Below, one piece after another: positions 8,308 to 17,928 of a DNA stretch of 64,000 nt; the first letter of the stretch is position 1, and every line of letters starts with the position of its first letter. Position numbers and translations under genes: made by a program. Source of the stretch: Shinella granuli (lineage in GTDB: Bacteria > Pseudomonadota > Alphaproteobacteria > Rhizobiales > Rhizobiaceae). The DNA lies in the NCBI RefSeq assembly GCF_004341885.1, contig NZ_SLVX01000010.1, positions 119,593 to 183,592 on the forward strand, in the 5' to 3' direction. The notes below the pieces were generated by a model. That model did not search any database and was not told the DNA's origin. It worked only from the letters and a program-made list of their open reading frames with translations.

Positions 8308-10788
8308 CTACCACGTATAGCTCAGGTTCGCCTTGACGGCTCGGCGGTTTCCAAACAGGACGGTGTCGGAATAGAAACCGGGCGTGAAGTATTTCTCGTC
8401 TGTCAGGTTGCTGCCCGAGACGGTGAACTTCAGCCCGTCGAAATCCGGGTTCCGCGCGCCGAAATCATAGCTGACCGCCGCGTCGAGCAGCGTATAGCCC
8501 GCAACCTTGACCTGCGCGCCCGTGCCTCCGTCCATCACCGCCATCGAACTTCCGACGAAGCGTACGCCGCCGCCGACCGTCAGGCCCGACAGCGCTTCCT
8601 GCTGGAAGGCATAGTCGAGCCACAGCGAGGCCTGATGATAGGGAACCGCCGCCATGCGGGTGCCGGCCTTGCTGATGCCGGTCGCATCCGCATTGTCCTT
8701 CGTTATGCGCGTGTCCGTGTATGAATAGGCGGCCGTCAGCGCCAGCGCGTCCGTCAGGTCCGCCTTCGCCTCGATCTCGAAGCCGCGCGAGCGCACCTCA
8801 CCCTCCTGCACCAGGAAGCCGGGATGGAGCGGGTCATTCGTGGTGACGTTCTGCTGGGTGATCTGGAAGAGCGAGGCCGTGATCAGGCCGTTCCAGCCGA
8901 GCGGCTGATACTTGATGCCCGCCTCCCACTGTTCGCCCGTCGTCGGCTCGAAGGCGCGGCCGGAAAAGTCCGTGCCGGCCTCCGGCTGGAAGGAGGTGGA
9001 ATAGCTGAGATAGGGGGCGAGGCCGTTGTCGAAGAGATAGCCGATGCCGGCCCTGCCCGTGAAGGCGTGATTGCGCTCCGATGTGCTGATGGCGCTGGCA
9101 AGGTCGTCCACATCGGTCTTGACCCAGTCGTAGCGGCCGGCGAAAGAGAGCACCCAGTTGTCGATCCTGACCTGGTCCTGCGCATAGAGGCCGACCTGGG
9201 TCTGGATGAGGTTCTCGTCCGACCAGGGTACGCCGAAGGTCAGGCCCGAGGGATCGTAGACCGGGTCGAAGATGTCGATCGTGATGAAATTGGTCGAATT
9301 CGCGCGGCGCTCGTGGCTGTCGTAGCGGCCGTAGTCGAGGCCGAAGAGCAGATTGTGTTCGCTTGCACCAAGCTCGACGGTGCCGCCGATATTGTTGTCG
9401 ACGAGGAAGCTGTTCGTGGTCTTCGGCCGCTGCTGTGCGCCGATGCGCGCATAATGCCCGTCGAAGAGCGTCGTCGGCCAGTCCCAGATCCAGCCGGCCG
9501 TATAGTCGACCTTTGCGTGGCTGTAGCGAACATTCTGGTTGAAGGTCCAGCCGTTGTCGAATTCGTGCTTGAATTCGTAGCCGACGGAGGTGTTCTGCGT
9601 GTTCCATTCCGTCACGCCGGGAATGCCGAGATAAAGGCTGGACGGGATGCGCACGCCCTTGTCGAAGATGGTGTTGTCCATCGGCAGGCTCTGCTCGCCG
9701 CCGCCCTTGTGGACCTTGTGGTAGTTGGCAAGCAGGGTGAGCGACGTGCCCTCGTCGGGCTTCCAGGTGAAGGCGGGCGCGATGTAGAGCGCGTCGTCCG
9801 GCGAATGGTCGATCTGGGTGCCGCTGTCGCGGAGAAGCGCGGTGAGGCGATAGAGGAAAGCGTCGTCCTCTGAAACCGGACCGCCGAAATCGGCGGTCAC
9901 CTGCCGGCGTCCGTAGCTGCCATATTCCACCTGTACCTCGCGGTAGGGCGCCTCGGTCGGGCGCTTGGAAGTGGCGTTCACGAGGCCGCCGGGCGTCGAC
10001 TGGCCGAAGAGCACCGAGGACGGTCCCTTGAGAACGTCGAGCCGTTCCAGCCCGAACATCTCGATGTCGTTGTCGTAGGAATTGAAGCCATTGCGGATGC
10101 CGTCGCGATAGTTGGCATATTGGCCGATGGCGCGGAAACCGCGCAGATAGAGGTCGGGCATGCCCTGGCCGCCCGGATAGTCGATGACGCGCAGGCCCGG
10201 CGTGTAGGCGACGGCCGCGTTGAAATCGCCCGCGCCGCGCGCGTCCATCTCCTTGCGCGTCACGACGTTCACGGTCTGCGGCACTTCGAGGATCGGCGTG
10301 TCGCTCTTGGTGGCGATGCGGCTGCCCTTGGCGACGATGCCGTTGGTGCCGCCGCCCTCGCCCGTTACCACGATGGGCGAAAGGGCGGTGGAACCTTCCG
10401 TACCGCCGACGCTGCCGGTCTCGGACGGGTCGATCAGCATGACGGTCCTGTCGGTCCGGAAACGCCAGGTCAGGCCGCTGCCGCCAAGCAGCTTCGCCAG
10501 CGCCTCATCGGCCGGGAGCGTGCCGCTGACGCCCGGCGAGCGGATGCCGGCAGGCACCGTGCCGTTGAAGACGATGTCGATGCCGGTCGTTGCGGAAAAG
10601 CGCACCAGGGCGGCAGGAAGCGGCTGCGCGGCGATGGAGAAGCTGTAGGACTGGCTGGCCGCCTGCGCCGCTGCCGGCTGGAGCGGCGCAAGGAGCGCCA
10701 TGCCCGCCGTGCTCGCCGCCAGCATCAAAGGCATGGCGATGGCCATCCTGCCCTGTCCCGATCTCTTCCGATAAGCTGCGCGCACCAT
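8308..10788 (-). CDS. TonB-dependent siderophore receptor with N-terminal signalling domain
   Basis: An 826-residue outer-membrane receptor. Signal peptide to about residue 43 (PAAAQA). Then an STN/secretin-type signalling domain (about 45-120, YSFSIAAQPLPAALVRFSAT to VMLID), a plug domain (about 150-270, PQTVNVVTRKEMDARG and EVLFGQ-like VLFGQSTPGGLVN) and a beta-barrel ending in YTW, with a terminal aromatic residue. The extra N-terminal domain is the part that talks to a FecR-type regulator in FecA/FpvA-like systems. fecR and fecI lie immediately upstream on the same strand, which fits. The ligand is probably a ferric siderophore. Its identity cannot be read from sequence. Confidence 0.95.
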   Translation of the reverse strand: MVRAAYRKRSGQGRMAIAMPLMLAASTAGMALLAPLQPAAAQAASQSYSFSIAAQPLPAALVRFSATTGIDIVFNGTVPAGIRSPGVSGTLPADEALAKLLGGSGLTWRFRTDRTVMLIDPSETGSVGGTEGSTALSPIVVTGEGGGTNGIVAKGSRIATKSDTPILEVPQTVNVVTRKEMDARGAGDFNAAVAYTPGLRVIDYPGGQGMPDLYLRGFRAIGQYANYRDGIRNGFNSYDNDIEMFGLERLDVLKGPSSVLFGQSTPGGLVNATSKRPTEAPYREVQVEYGSYGRRQVTADFGGPVSEDDAFLYRLTALLRDSGTQIDHSPDDALYIAPAFTWKPDEGTSLTLLANYHKVHKGGGEQSLPMDNTIFDKGVRIPSSLYLGIPGVTEWNTQNTSVGYEFKHEFDNGWTFNQNVRYSHAKVDYTAGWIWDWPTTLFDGHYARIGAQQRPKTTNSFLVDNNIGGTVELGASEHNLLFGLDYGRYDSHERRANSTNFITIDIFDPVYDPSGLTFGVPWSDENLIQTQVGLYAQDQVRIDNWVLSFAGRYDWVKTDVDDLASAISTSERNHAFTGRAGIGYLFDNGLAPYLSYSTSFQPEAGTDFSGRAFEPTTGEQWEAGIKYQPLGWNGLITASLFQITQQNVTTNDPLHPGFLVQEGEVRSRGFEIEAKADLTDALALTAAYSYTDTRITKDNADATGISKAGTRMAAVPYHQASLWLDYAFQQEALSGLTVGGGVRFVGSSMAVMDGGTGAQVKVAGYTLLDAAVSYDFGARNPDFDGLKFTVSGSNLTDEKYFTPGFYSDTVLFGNRRAVKANLSYTW

Positions 10789-10882
10789 GAACCCCCTGGA
10801 TACTCTGAAATCCTGCCGTCGAAACGGTCTCGAAGGATTCGACGAGCGATGTTCCGAAAAACCTGAGTAGTTCTGGAAATTT

Positions 10883-11821
10883 TTATCGGCGGTAGATGAG
10901 GGTAAGCCAGGGCGAGAGCGGGACGACGCGGATCGGCAGGCCGAGTTCCATGGTTTCGAGGATCCGGTCCGATCGTTTCACGTCGACGATGAGCGTGACG
11001 GGCTGGCGCGCGAGCTGCCTGTCCATCACAACGATCTTGCCCTGCCGCCAGCGCCCGATATCCTCGACCACCTTGCTGAAGGGGGTGGAGAGGAAGACGA
11101 GCTGCCCGCGACGCCAGGCGAGCCGGGCCTGCGTGTCGGCATCACCCGGCTCGGAAAGCCGGCCTTCGCTGTAGGAAAGGCTTTGGCCCTCATCCAGGAT
11201 GAGGCTCCGTCCGCCGGCGGATACTTCGACTGCGTGTTTCGTCACCAGCACGGACGTTTCTTCCGGCGCTATGGCGACGGAATATTCGGTGCCGAGTGCC
11301 GTCGCCCTGAGGTCGCCGGCCTCGATCGTGAAGGGGCGCGCTGCGTCGGCCGCGACGTCGACGAAGATCTCGCCCTCCTGCAACCGCACACGCCGGGCCG
11401 TCTCGCTGAAGTCGATGGAAAAGGTCGTGCGCGGGGAAAGTTCGACGCGCGTGCCGTCGGCAAGTTTCACCGTGGCCGTTTCACCGGTGCCGGTCGCGTG
11501 GTCGCCGAAGGGGCGGGTAAGCCTCAGCGCAGTCAAGCCGGTGCCGGCGGCAATCAGGGCAAGGCCGGCCCCCTTCAGGACGGTTCGCCGGGAAACACCG
11601 GTGGTGGAGCCAGGCTCGCCGGCAAGGCCGGCCCCGGTCCACAGGCGCTCGAGTTCGCAATAGGCGTGCCCATGCCGTTCGTCCGCCAGCAGCCAGGCGC
11701 GGAACCGCTGGTGGTCGGCCGCGCTCGGCGCGTCGAGAAGGCGCGCAAACCATTCCGCGGCTGCCGTGGAAATGGCTGCTTCGCTTTCGCTCGTCTCGCC
11801 GGTTCGGGATTCCTTTTCCAT
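10883..11821 (-). CDS. fecR: FecR-family anti-sigma/signal transducer
   Basis: A 312-residue inner-membrane regulator relaying receptor occupancy to the ECF sigma factor. The N-terminal cytoplasmic domain (about 1-75, AAEWFARLLDAPSAADHQRF) contacts the sigma factor. A single membrane segment follows at about 80-103. The FecR domain (about 110-210, ETATVKLADGTRVELSP) and a C-terminal STN-like part (VTLIVDVKRSDRI) face the periplasm. The membrane segment is introduced by SRRTVLKGAGLALIAAG, a twin-arginine-like motif. Located between the receptor and fecI, all minus strand. Confidence 0.92.
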   Translation of the reverse strand: MEKESRTGETSESEAAISTAAAEWFARLLDAPSAADHQRFRAWLLADERHGHAYCELERLWTGAGLAGEPGSTTGVSRRTVLKGAGLALIAAGTGLTALRLTRPFGDHATGTGETATVKLADGTRVELSPRTTFSIDFSETARRVRLQEGEIFVDVAADAARPFTIEAGDLRATALGTEYSVAIAPEETSVLVTKHAVEVSAGGRSLILDEGQSLSYSEGRLSEPGDADTQARLAWRRGQLVFLSTPFSKVVEDIGRWRQGKIVVMDRQLARQPVTLIVDVKRSDRILETMELGLPIRVVPLSPWLTLIYRR

Positions 11822-11891
11822 GCTTTACTCGCTGCGGCCGGATATGCGCTCCGTCACTCTTGTGGACGGCGGGGCACGGTGAAAATCTGGG

Positions 11892-12401
11892 TCAGGTCCG
11901 CGCCATTTCCGCTTTCAGGCGTTCCAGGGCCGTCACCATGTGGCTGAACACGGTTTTCGGCGAGATGCCGAGGCGTGCGCCGATTTCGGCATAGGTCAGC
12001 CCCTCCAGCCGCGACAGCAGGAACACCTGCCGGCACTTCGGCGGCAGGCTGTCGATCGCCGCCTGCAGCCGCCGCAGATCGTCGCGCCCCATGACGACGT
12101 CTTCCGCCGAAGGCGCGGGATCGGCGATGCGCTCAAGGCCCTCGATGCCGTGCAGAAAAGGAGCGATCCGCCGTCGCCGTTCATGGTCGGCGGCAAGGTT
12201 GCGCCCGGTGGTGACGAGATAGCCGGCGAGATCCGCCACGCCCGTCAGCAGGCTTCGGCGTTCCCAGAGCTTCAGGAATGCGTCCTGCGTCAGATCCGCC
12301 GTCGTCGCGCGGCAGCCGACCCGGCGGTAGATGATCGCCCGCATGCGTTCCTGGACGGCAAGAAAAGTGTGAAGCAGCGGGGAATGACGGGATTCGCTCA
12401 T
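11892..12401 (-). CDS. fecI: FecI-type ECF RNA polymerase sigma factor
   Basis: A 169-residue ECF sigma factor. Region 2 (about 15-80) includes DLTQDAFLKLWER and GYLVTTGRNLAADHERRRR. Region 4 (about 110-160) includes LPPKCRQVFLLSRLEGLTYAEIGARLGIS, with the helix-turn-helix. It would direct transcription of the downstream receptor when the ligand is bound. ATG 12401 was chosen because it gives normal family length. A longer TTG start at 12449 has no ribosome site. An iron-responsive-type box lies 52 bp upstream, so iron starvation probably switches the whole relay on. Confidence 0.92.
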   Translation of the reverse strand: MSESRHSPLLHTFLAVQERMRAIIYRRVGCRATTADLTQDAFLKLWERRSLLTGVADLAGYLVTTGRNLAADHERRRRIAPFLHGIEGLERIADPAPSAEDVVMGRDDLRRLQAAIDSLPPKCRQVFLLSRLEGLTYAEIGARLGISPKTVFSHMVTALERLKAEMART

Positions 12402-12452
12402 GCCAGTCGGCAGACCACGGGACCGATTGAGGCGGGTTGTCGCCCGCAAAGT

Positions 12453-12467
12453 TGAGAATTAAATTCA
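12453..12467. promoter_or_regulatory. Candidate iron-responsive operator (TGA-N9-TCA)
   Basis: TGAGAATTAAATTCA fits the TGA-N9-TCA element bound by RirA in rhizobia. It lies in an AT-rich promoter stretch 52 bp before the fecI start codon. Confidence 0.6.
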
Positions 12468-12590
12468 TCTTATTTGATGATTGCCTTCTTTGCAACGCTG
12501 GCCGGTTTGCCCGATCCCGGGCGCGTCATCGGAAATTTGACTGTTGTTCCAGATTAAGCGCCTCGACATTTGAATGGCAAAATCCAGACC

Positions 12591-13172
12591 CTAGCCGGAA
12601 ACCGATGACAGAAACGCCTCGGTCGGCATTGCGTCCATCTGGGTGGTAAATCTGCGTTCGAGCAGCTTCAGCGATGCGTCATAGGTTTCGTCCGTGCCGC
12701 TGCAGACGGCATCGGTCAGGATGATTGCGCGATATCCGAGATCGATGGCACCCAGCGCGGTGGCGAGGACGCAGACATCGGTTTCGCCACCGGTAATCAC
12801 CAGTGTGTCGACCTCAAGGCCCTTCAGATAGGCGTTCAGCCGACCGTCGATCCAGGGGGAATAGGTCCGCTTGTCGAAGACGATCGCGGGGGGCGTGAAT
12901 GCTGCGAGTTCCGGGAGCAGGCCATACATCTCCGCCGGCAGATGCTCAGCCGTCATCATCCACCACTTCTCGTAGTAGACGCGCCACATGCCGGCTGCAT
13001 CGGCAGGACGCGTCGGCGGCAGGAAGCGGGAGAAGATCGTGCGCTCGGTATGCCGGCCCGCGACCTCAAGGACCTGCGGCGAAATCCGCTCCATCCAGGA
13101 CACTTTCCAAGGCGTGTCCTCGGCAAACATGCGCTGCATGTCCACGCAGATATGTCGCCACTCTCCGGTCAT
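12591..13172 (-). CDS. Isochorismatase-like cysteine hydrolase
   Basis: A 193-residue member of the isochorismatase/nicotinamidase fold. The catalytic triad candidates are Asp in ICVDMQRMF near residue 11, Lys in FDKRTYSPW, and Cys in GGETDVCVLATALGA. Such enzymes cleave amide or vinyl-ether bonds of small molecules. The substrate cannot be deduced. Start ATG 13172 was chosen because it is preceded by GGGAGTGGAGA. Upstream in-frame codons up to 13256 lack family similarity. It lies downstream of yciE and katE on the same strand and could belong to the same stress block. Confidence 0.85.
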   Translation of the reverse strand: MTGEWRHICVDMQRMFAEDTPWKVSWMERISPQVLEVAGRHTERTIFSRFLPPTRPADAAGMWRVYYEKWWMMTAEHLPAEMYGLLPELAAFTPPAIVFDKRTYSPWIDGRLNAYLKGLEVDTLVITGGETDVCVLATALGAIDLGYRAIILTDAVCSGTDETYDASLKLLERRFTTQMDAMPTEAFLSSVSG

Positions 13173-13252
13173 TCTCCACTCCCGTAGATGCCTGCAGCCG
13201 CCTGTCGCGCTGCAGGGGTGGGCGGAGATCTCGTCTCTCCGCCCATGCCGGG

Positions 13253-13753
13253 TCAAGCGGCCTTGGTCTTGCTCTCGCGGTTGACCTTCGCCTCCGCGAG
13301 CTGCGTCAGGGCCTGATCGGTCTTGGTTTCCTCGGCGAGCGTCTGGTCGAGCAGCTTGGCGATATCGTTCTTGCCGAGCTGCATGGCCCAGGACTTCAGG
13401 GTGCCGTAGCGGGCGATCTCATAGTGCTCGACGGCTTGGGCTGCCGCGAGAAGGCCGGCGTCGAGCGCGGGCGAATTCTTGAACTCCTCGAGAATCTCCT
13501 GGCCTTCCTCGAGGATGCCGTCGATCGCAGGACACGTCTTGCCCCGTGCCGGCTTGCCGAGAAGGTCGAACACCTGGACAAGCCGTTCGACCTGGCCCTC
13601 GGTTTCCTGCAGATGCTTGTCGAAGGCGGCCTTCAACTCCTGCGCCTCGGCTCCCCGGATCATCTTCTTGAGGCCGGCGATGATCTTGCGTTCGGCGTAG
13701 TAGATGTCCTTGATGCCGTCGACGAAAAGGTCTTCCATTGTCTTCGTGGCCAT
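13253..13753 (-). CDS. YciE-like ferritin-fold protein (DUF892)
   Basis: A 166-residue all-helical protein of the DUF892/YciE ferritin-like family, often stress induced. It begins MATKTMEDLFVDGIKDIYYAER. Metal-ligand-type residues are in DIYYAERKII, HLQETEGQVERL and VEHYEIARYGTL, with ExxH-like patterns. The start at 13753 has AGGAGAGACC upstream. A longer frame to 13921 runs into the promoter and katE end. A GGAAC-N16-TGTT promoter, identical in layout to that of katE, lies 61 bp upstream. This suggests control by an EcfG/RpoE2-type general stress sigma factor. Confidence 0.92.
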   Translation of the reverse strand: MATKTMEDLFVDGIKDIYYAERKIIAGLKKMIRGAEAQELKAAFDKHLQETEGQVERLVQVFDLLGKPARGKTCPAIDGILEEGQEILEEFKNSPALDAGLLAAAQAVEHYEIARYGTLKSWAMQLGKNDIAKLLDQTLAEETKTDQALTQLAEAKVNRESKTKAA

Positions 13754-13813
13754 TGGTCTCTCCTGGTTGTCTGGGTTCGTGCCGAAATGGCGAGCGCGAT
13801 TGCTCAGGGATTG

Positions 13814-13838
13814 AACAAGCCGCCCGGGCCTTTGTTCC
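13814..13838 (-). promoter_or_regulatory. EcfG/RpoE2-type promoter of yciE
   Basis: On the minus strand GGAAC (13838-13834), 16 nt, then TGTT (13817-13814). This matches the GGAAC-N16/17-cGTT general-stress promoter except for T in place of C. It lies between the katE stop and the yciE start. Confidence 0.65.
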
Positions 13839-13866
13839 TTGCAGATACGGCAAAGCGCATCGTCCG

Positions 13867-16029
<2,163 letters not shown>

Positions 16030-16056
16030 GGTTCGCTCCCTGTTTTGCGAAGGGCC

Positions 16057-16081
16057 AACAAAGCATGCCGCGAAAAGTTCC
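16057..16081 (-). promoter_or_regulatory. EcfG/RpoE2-type promoter of katE
   Basis: On the minus strand GGAAC (16081-16077), 16 nt, then TGTT (16060-16057). The spacing and both elements equal those upstream of yciE. A start site about seven bases on leaves a leader of about 20 nt with the ribosome site AGGGAGC. Confidence 0.7.
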
Positions 16082-16171
16082 GCGGAGAGCGCCCCTGCAG
16101 ACCTGCGTGCGAAACCGTACAGGAACTTCGCGCCTCTCCCGCCATTCCGCTGGTTCGAACAGGAGGTCGTC

Positions 16172-16357
16172 ATGCTGATCAAAACGTACGTTTATTGCGG
16201 CGATGGTTTGCAGGATGTCGCGATCATACGTGTCAAGGAAATCACGGTGCGGCTGCCGGCTTTGGGAACCGAGCCCGCGCGGCAGGGGAATGCCGAACGG
16301 GACGCCAGCGCGGGACGTGAAGGGAACACACGCTTTCCCTCCGACATACGGGGATGA
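16172..16357 (+). CDS. Small hypothetical protein, overlaps the SDR start
   Basis: A 61-residue frame beginning [20 protein letters not shown]. It is preceded by a strong AGGAGG at 16161-16166 with five bases of spacing. Its TGA stop overlaps the start of the SDR gene as ATGA (16354-16357), the usual layout for translational coupling. No family recognised. The first half is ordered and hydrophobic, the second half Arg/Gly/Glu-rich and probably unstructured. Divergent from katE. It could be a real small protein or a leader frame feeding ribosomes to the SDR gene. Confidence 0.45.
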   Translation: MLIKTYVYCGDGLQDVAIIRVKEITVRLPALGTEPARQGNAERDASAGREGNTRFPSDIRG

Positions 16358-17133
16358 CGATGGCTCTTCCCGTAGCGATGATAACCGGGGCCGGCTCTGG
16401 AATAGGCCAGGCCACGGCGGAGCTCCTTGCGGCGGCAGGCTACAGGCTTGTCCTCTTCGACCGCGACGAGAAGGCTGTGTCCGACACATGCCGGGCACTT
16501 CCGGCCGATGCGCAAGCAATCGCCGTTACCGGCGACGTCTCATGCGAAGAGGATGTTCGCACGATGGTTCGGCAGGTGACGGAGCACTTCGGCCGTCTGG
16601 ATGCGGTTGTGGCGAATGCCGGCATAAACGGCGTATGGGCGCCCATCGAAGACCTGAAGCCTTCCGAATGGGACGAGGCGATCCGCATCAACCTCCGTGG
16701 CACCTACCTTACGCTTCACAATGCTGTTCCGCTCCTGAAGAGCGCTGGAGGCGGGGCGATCGTCATCGTCTCGTCCATCAACGGGGTGCGCACGTTCACA
16801 AATCCCGGCGCGACCGCCTATAGCGCCTCCAAGGCGGCCCAGGTCGCCATGGCGAAGCAGCTCGCCCTCGAACTCGGAAAGTACCGCATTCGCGTGAATG
16901 CCGTCTGCCCGGGAGCAATCGACACGAATATCGTCGCCAGCAGCGAGATCCGCAACCGCGAGGCGGCGGAGGTGCCGGTCATCTGGCCGCAGGGCAGCAT
17001 TCCCTTGACCGATGGCGAGCCCGGTCGGGCAACCGACGTCGCCAAGGTCATTCGTTTCCTTCTCAGCACCGATGCATCGCACATTACCGGCTCGCCGGTG
17101 TTCGTTGACGGCGGTCAAGGGCTGCTGAGATGA
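16354..17133 (+). CDS. Short-chain dehydrogenase/reductase (SDR)
   Basis: A 259-residue classical SDR oxidoreductase using NAD(P)H. The cofactor motif TGAGSGIG is at 11-18 and ANAG near 87-90. The catalytic serine pair sits at 140-141, with Tyr156 and Lys160 in AYSASK. The C-terminus ends VFVDGGQGLLR as in the family. Asp36 in LFDRDE at the end of the second strand suggests preference for NAD(H). The substrate is unknown. It starts at the ATGA overlap with the small upstream frame. MALPV six bases later is an alternative start. Confidence 0.93.
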   Translation: MTMALPVAMITGAGSGIGQATAELLAAAGYRLVLFDRDEKAVSDTCRALPADAQAIAVTGDVSCEEDVRTMVRQVTEHFGRLDAVVANAGINGVWAPIEDLKPSEWDEAIRINLRGTYLTLHNAVPLLKSAGGGAIVIVSSINGVRTFTNPGATAYSASKAAQVAMAKQLALELGKYRIRVNAVCPGAIDTNIVASSEIRNREAAEVPVIWPQGSIPLTDGEPGRATDVAKVIRFLLSTDASHITGSPVFVDGGQGLLR

Positions 17134-17297
17134 TGCGAGCCGCATCTCGGCGAGGATGGTTCTCCGGCGTTCCAACTCCGGGGCCTGCCGGTTCCTGAGC
17201 TTTGTCAGACGTGCGACAGCCATTTCCGCGAGGGGCGGCCTGCCGTTCGAACGCCGAGACGAACGCGCGCTGTTGCCGGCGCCTTTCCGAAATGACG

Positions 17298-17329
17298 AAG
17301 GGCGCTCGACCCTTTCGGGGAGCGCCCTT
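17298..17329. terminator. Strong hairpin, terminator candidate
   Basis: AAGGGCGCTC (17298-17307) and GAGCGCCCTT (17320-17329) are perfect 10-bp inverted repeats around a 12-nt loop. The hairpin lies 50 bp past the stop of the minus-strand small protein gene and 165 bp past the SDR stop. It has no long T-run. Confidence 0.5.
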
Positions 17330-17379
17330 CCGACCCGGACGACTGCGAACGCGCGAGAGAGCACCATCGCTGCAGGCAG

Positions 17380-17631
17380 TCATCGATTACGGGCAGTGAG
17401 CGACAGATGGGGAGAAGGGGTCGCGATTTCAAGACCGTCCAGATCATCTGTCGCGCGAACGGGTACACCGAGGCACGCATCACAGATGCCGCAGCCGTCA
17501 TCGTCCATCGGTTGGTCCGCCCGCTCACAACAGAGACAGACGACCGAGCATCGGAGGCGATCCTTGCTTTTCTTCGGCACCATGATTTCGATCGCATCGT
17601 CCGATACGACATTGATGACGAGTTTCTTCAT
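17380..17631 (-). CDS. Small Cys-rich hypothetical protein, possible zinc ribbon
   Basis: An 83-residue protein starting MKKLVINVVSDDAIEIMVPKK. Cysteines are arranged as CSVVCLCC and, about 16 residues later, CGICDAC, giving two CxxC-type pairs that could bind zinc. The tail is Asp/Pro/Ser-rich. No function is known to me. The start at 17631 has a GGAG about ten bases upstream. An overlapping 80-residue plus-strand frame (17407-17649) covers the same bases. The minus frame is preferred because of the ordered N-terminus and the paired cysteines. Confidence 0.5.
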   Translation of the reverse strand: MKKLVINVVSDDAIEIMVPKKSKDRLRCSVVCLCCERADQPMDDDGCGICDACLGVPVRATDDLDGLEIATPSPHLSLTARNR

Positions 17632-17823
17632 CGCCCGGTTCTCCGTTGACCTCCGCAATAGAAGATAAGAGCTACTGGACGCTTTGCAATGTTCGAAGGT
17701 TTGGAAACCGCGGCCGTCATCCCTTGCAACCCCGCCCGAGAATCCCCCCTGTTAAGGGCGGCCTGCGCATGTTTGGTCCCAGCTTTGATGGTGCGATTTT
17801 TTCGCCGAGGGGAAGGAAGCACC

Positions 17824-17928
17824 ATGGGGCAAATATACTACGGCAGCGCCGCGACCACGCAAGCAGTTCGCGTGGCGAGGCGTCTGCGCCGTCAGGCATC
17901 GTCGCGCTCCCAGTACCACGCGGCGTAG
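17824..17928 (+). pseudogene. Transposase N-terminal remnant (IS481-like)
   Basis: The frame begins MGQIYYGSAATTQAVRVARR. It resembles the start of integrase-core transposases of the IS481-like group (recalled pattern MGQIYHGSATTT-AVRRAIQ). After about 20 residues similarity is lost and the frame runs into the end of the siderophore-interacting protein gene. AGGGGAAGGAAGC precedes the ATG, as in an intact element. No terminal repeat or remaining transposase was found, so this is a fossil. Confidence 0.5.

Noticed and set aside
16121..16150. GGAAC upstream of the small frame/SDR as a plus-strand stress promoter
   Set aside because: No CGTT or TGTT at the required 16-17 nt spacing.
17407..17649. 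80-residue plus-strand frame overlapping the Cys-rich small gene
   Set aside because: Composition is less protein-like and it competes with the minus-strand frame that has paired cysteines and a terminator at its end. It is not fully excluded.
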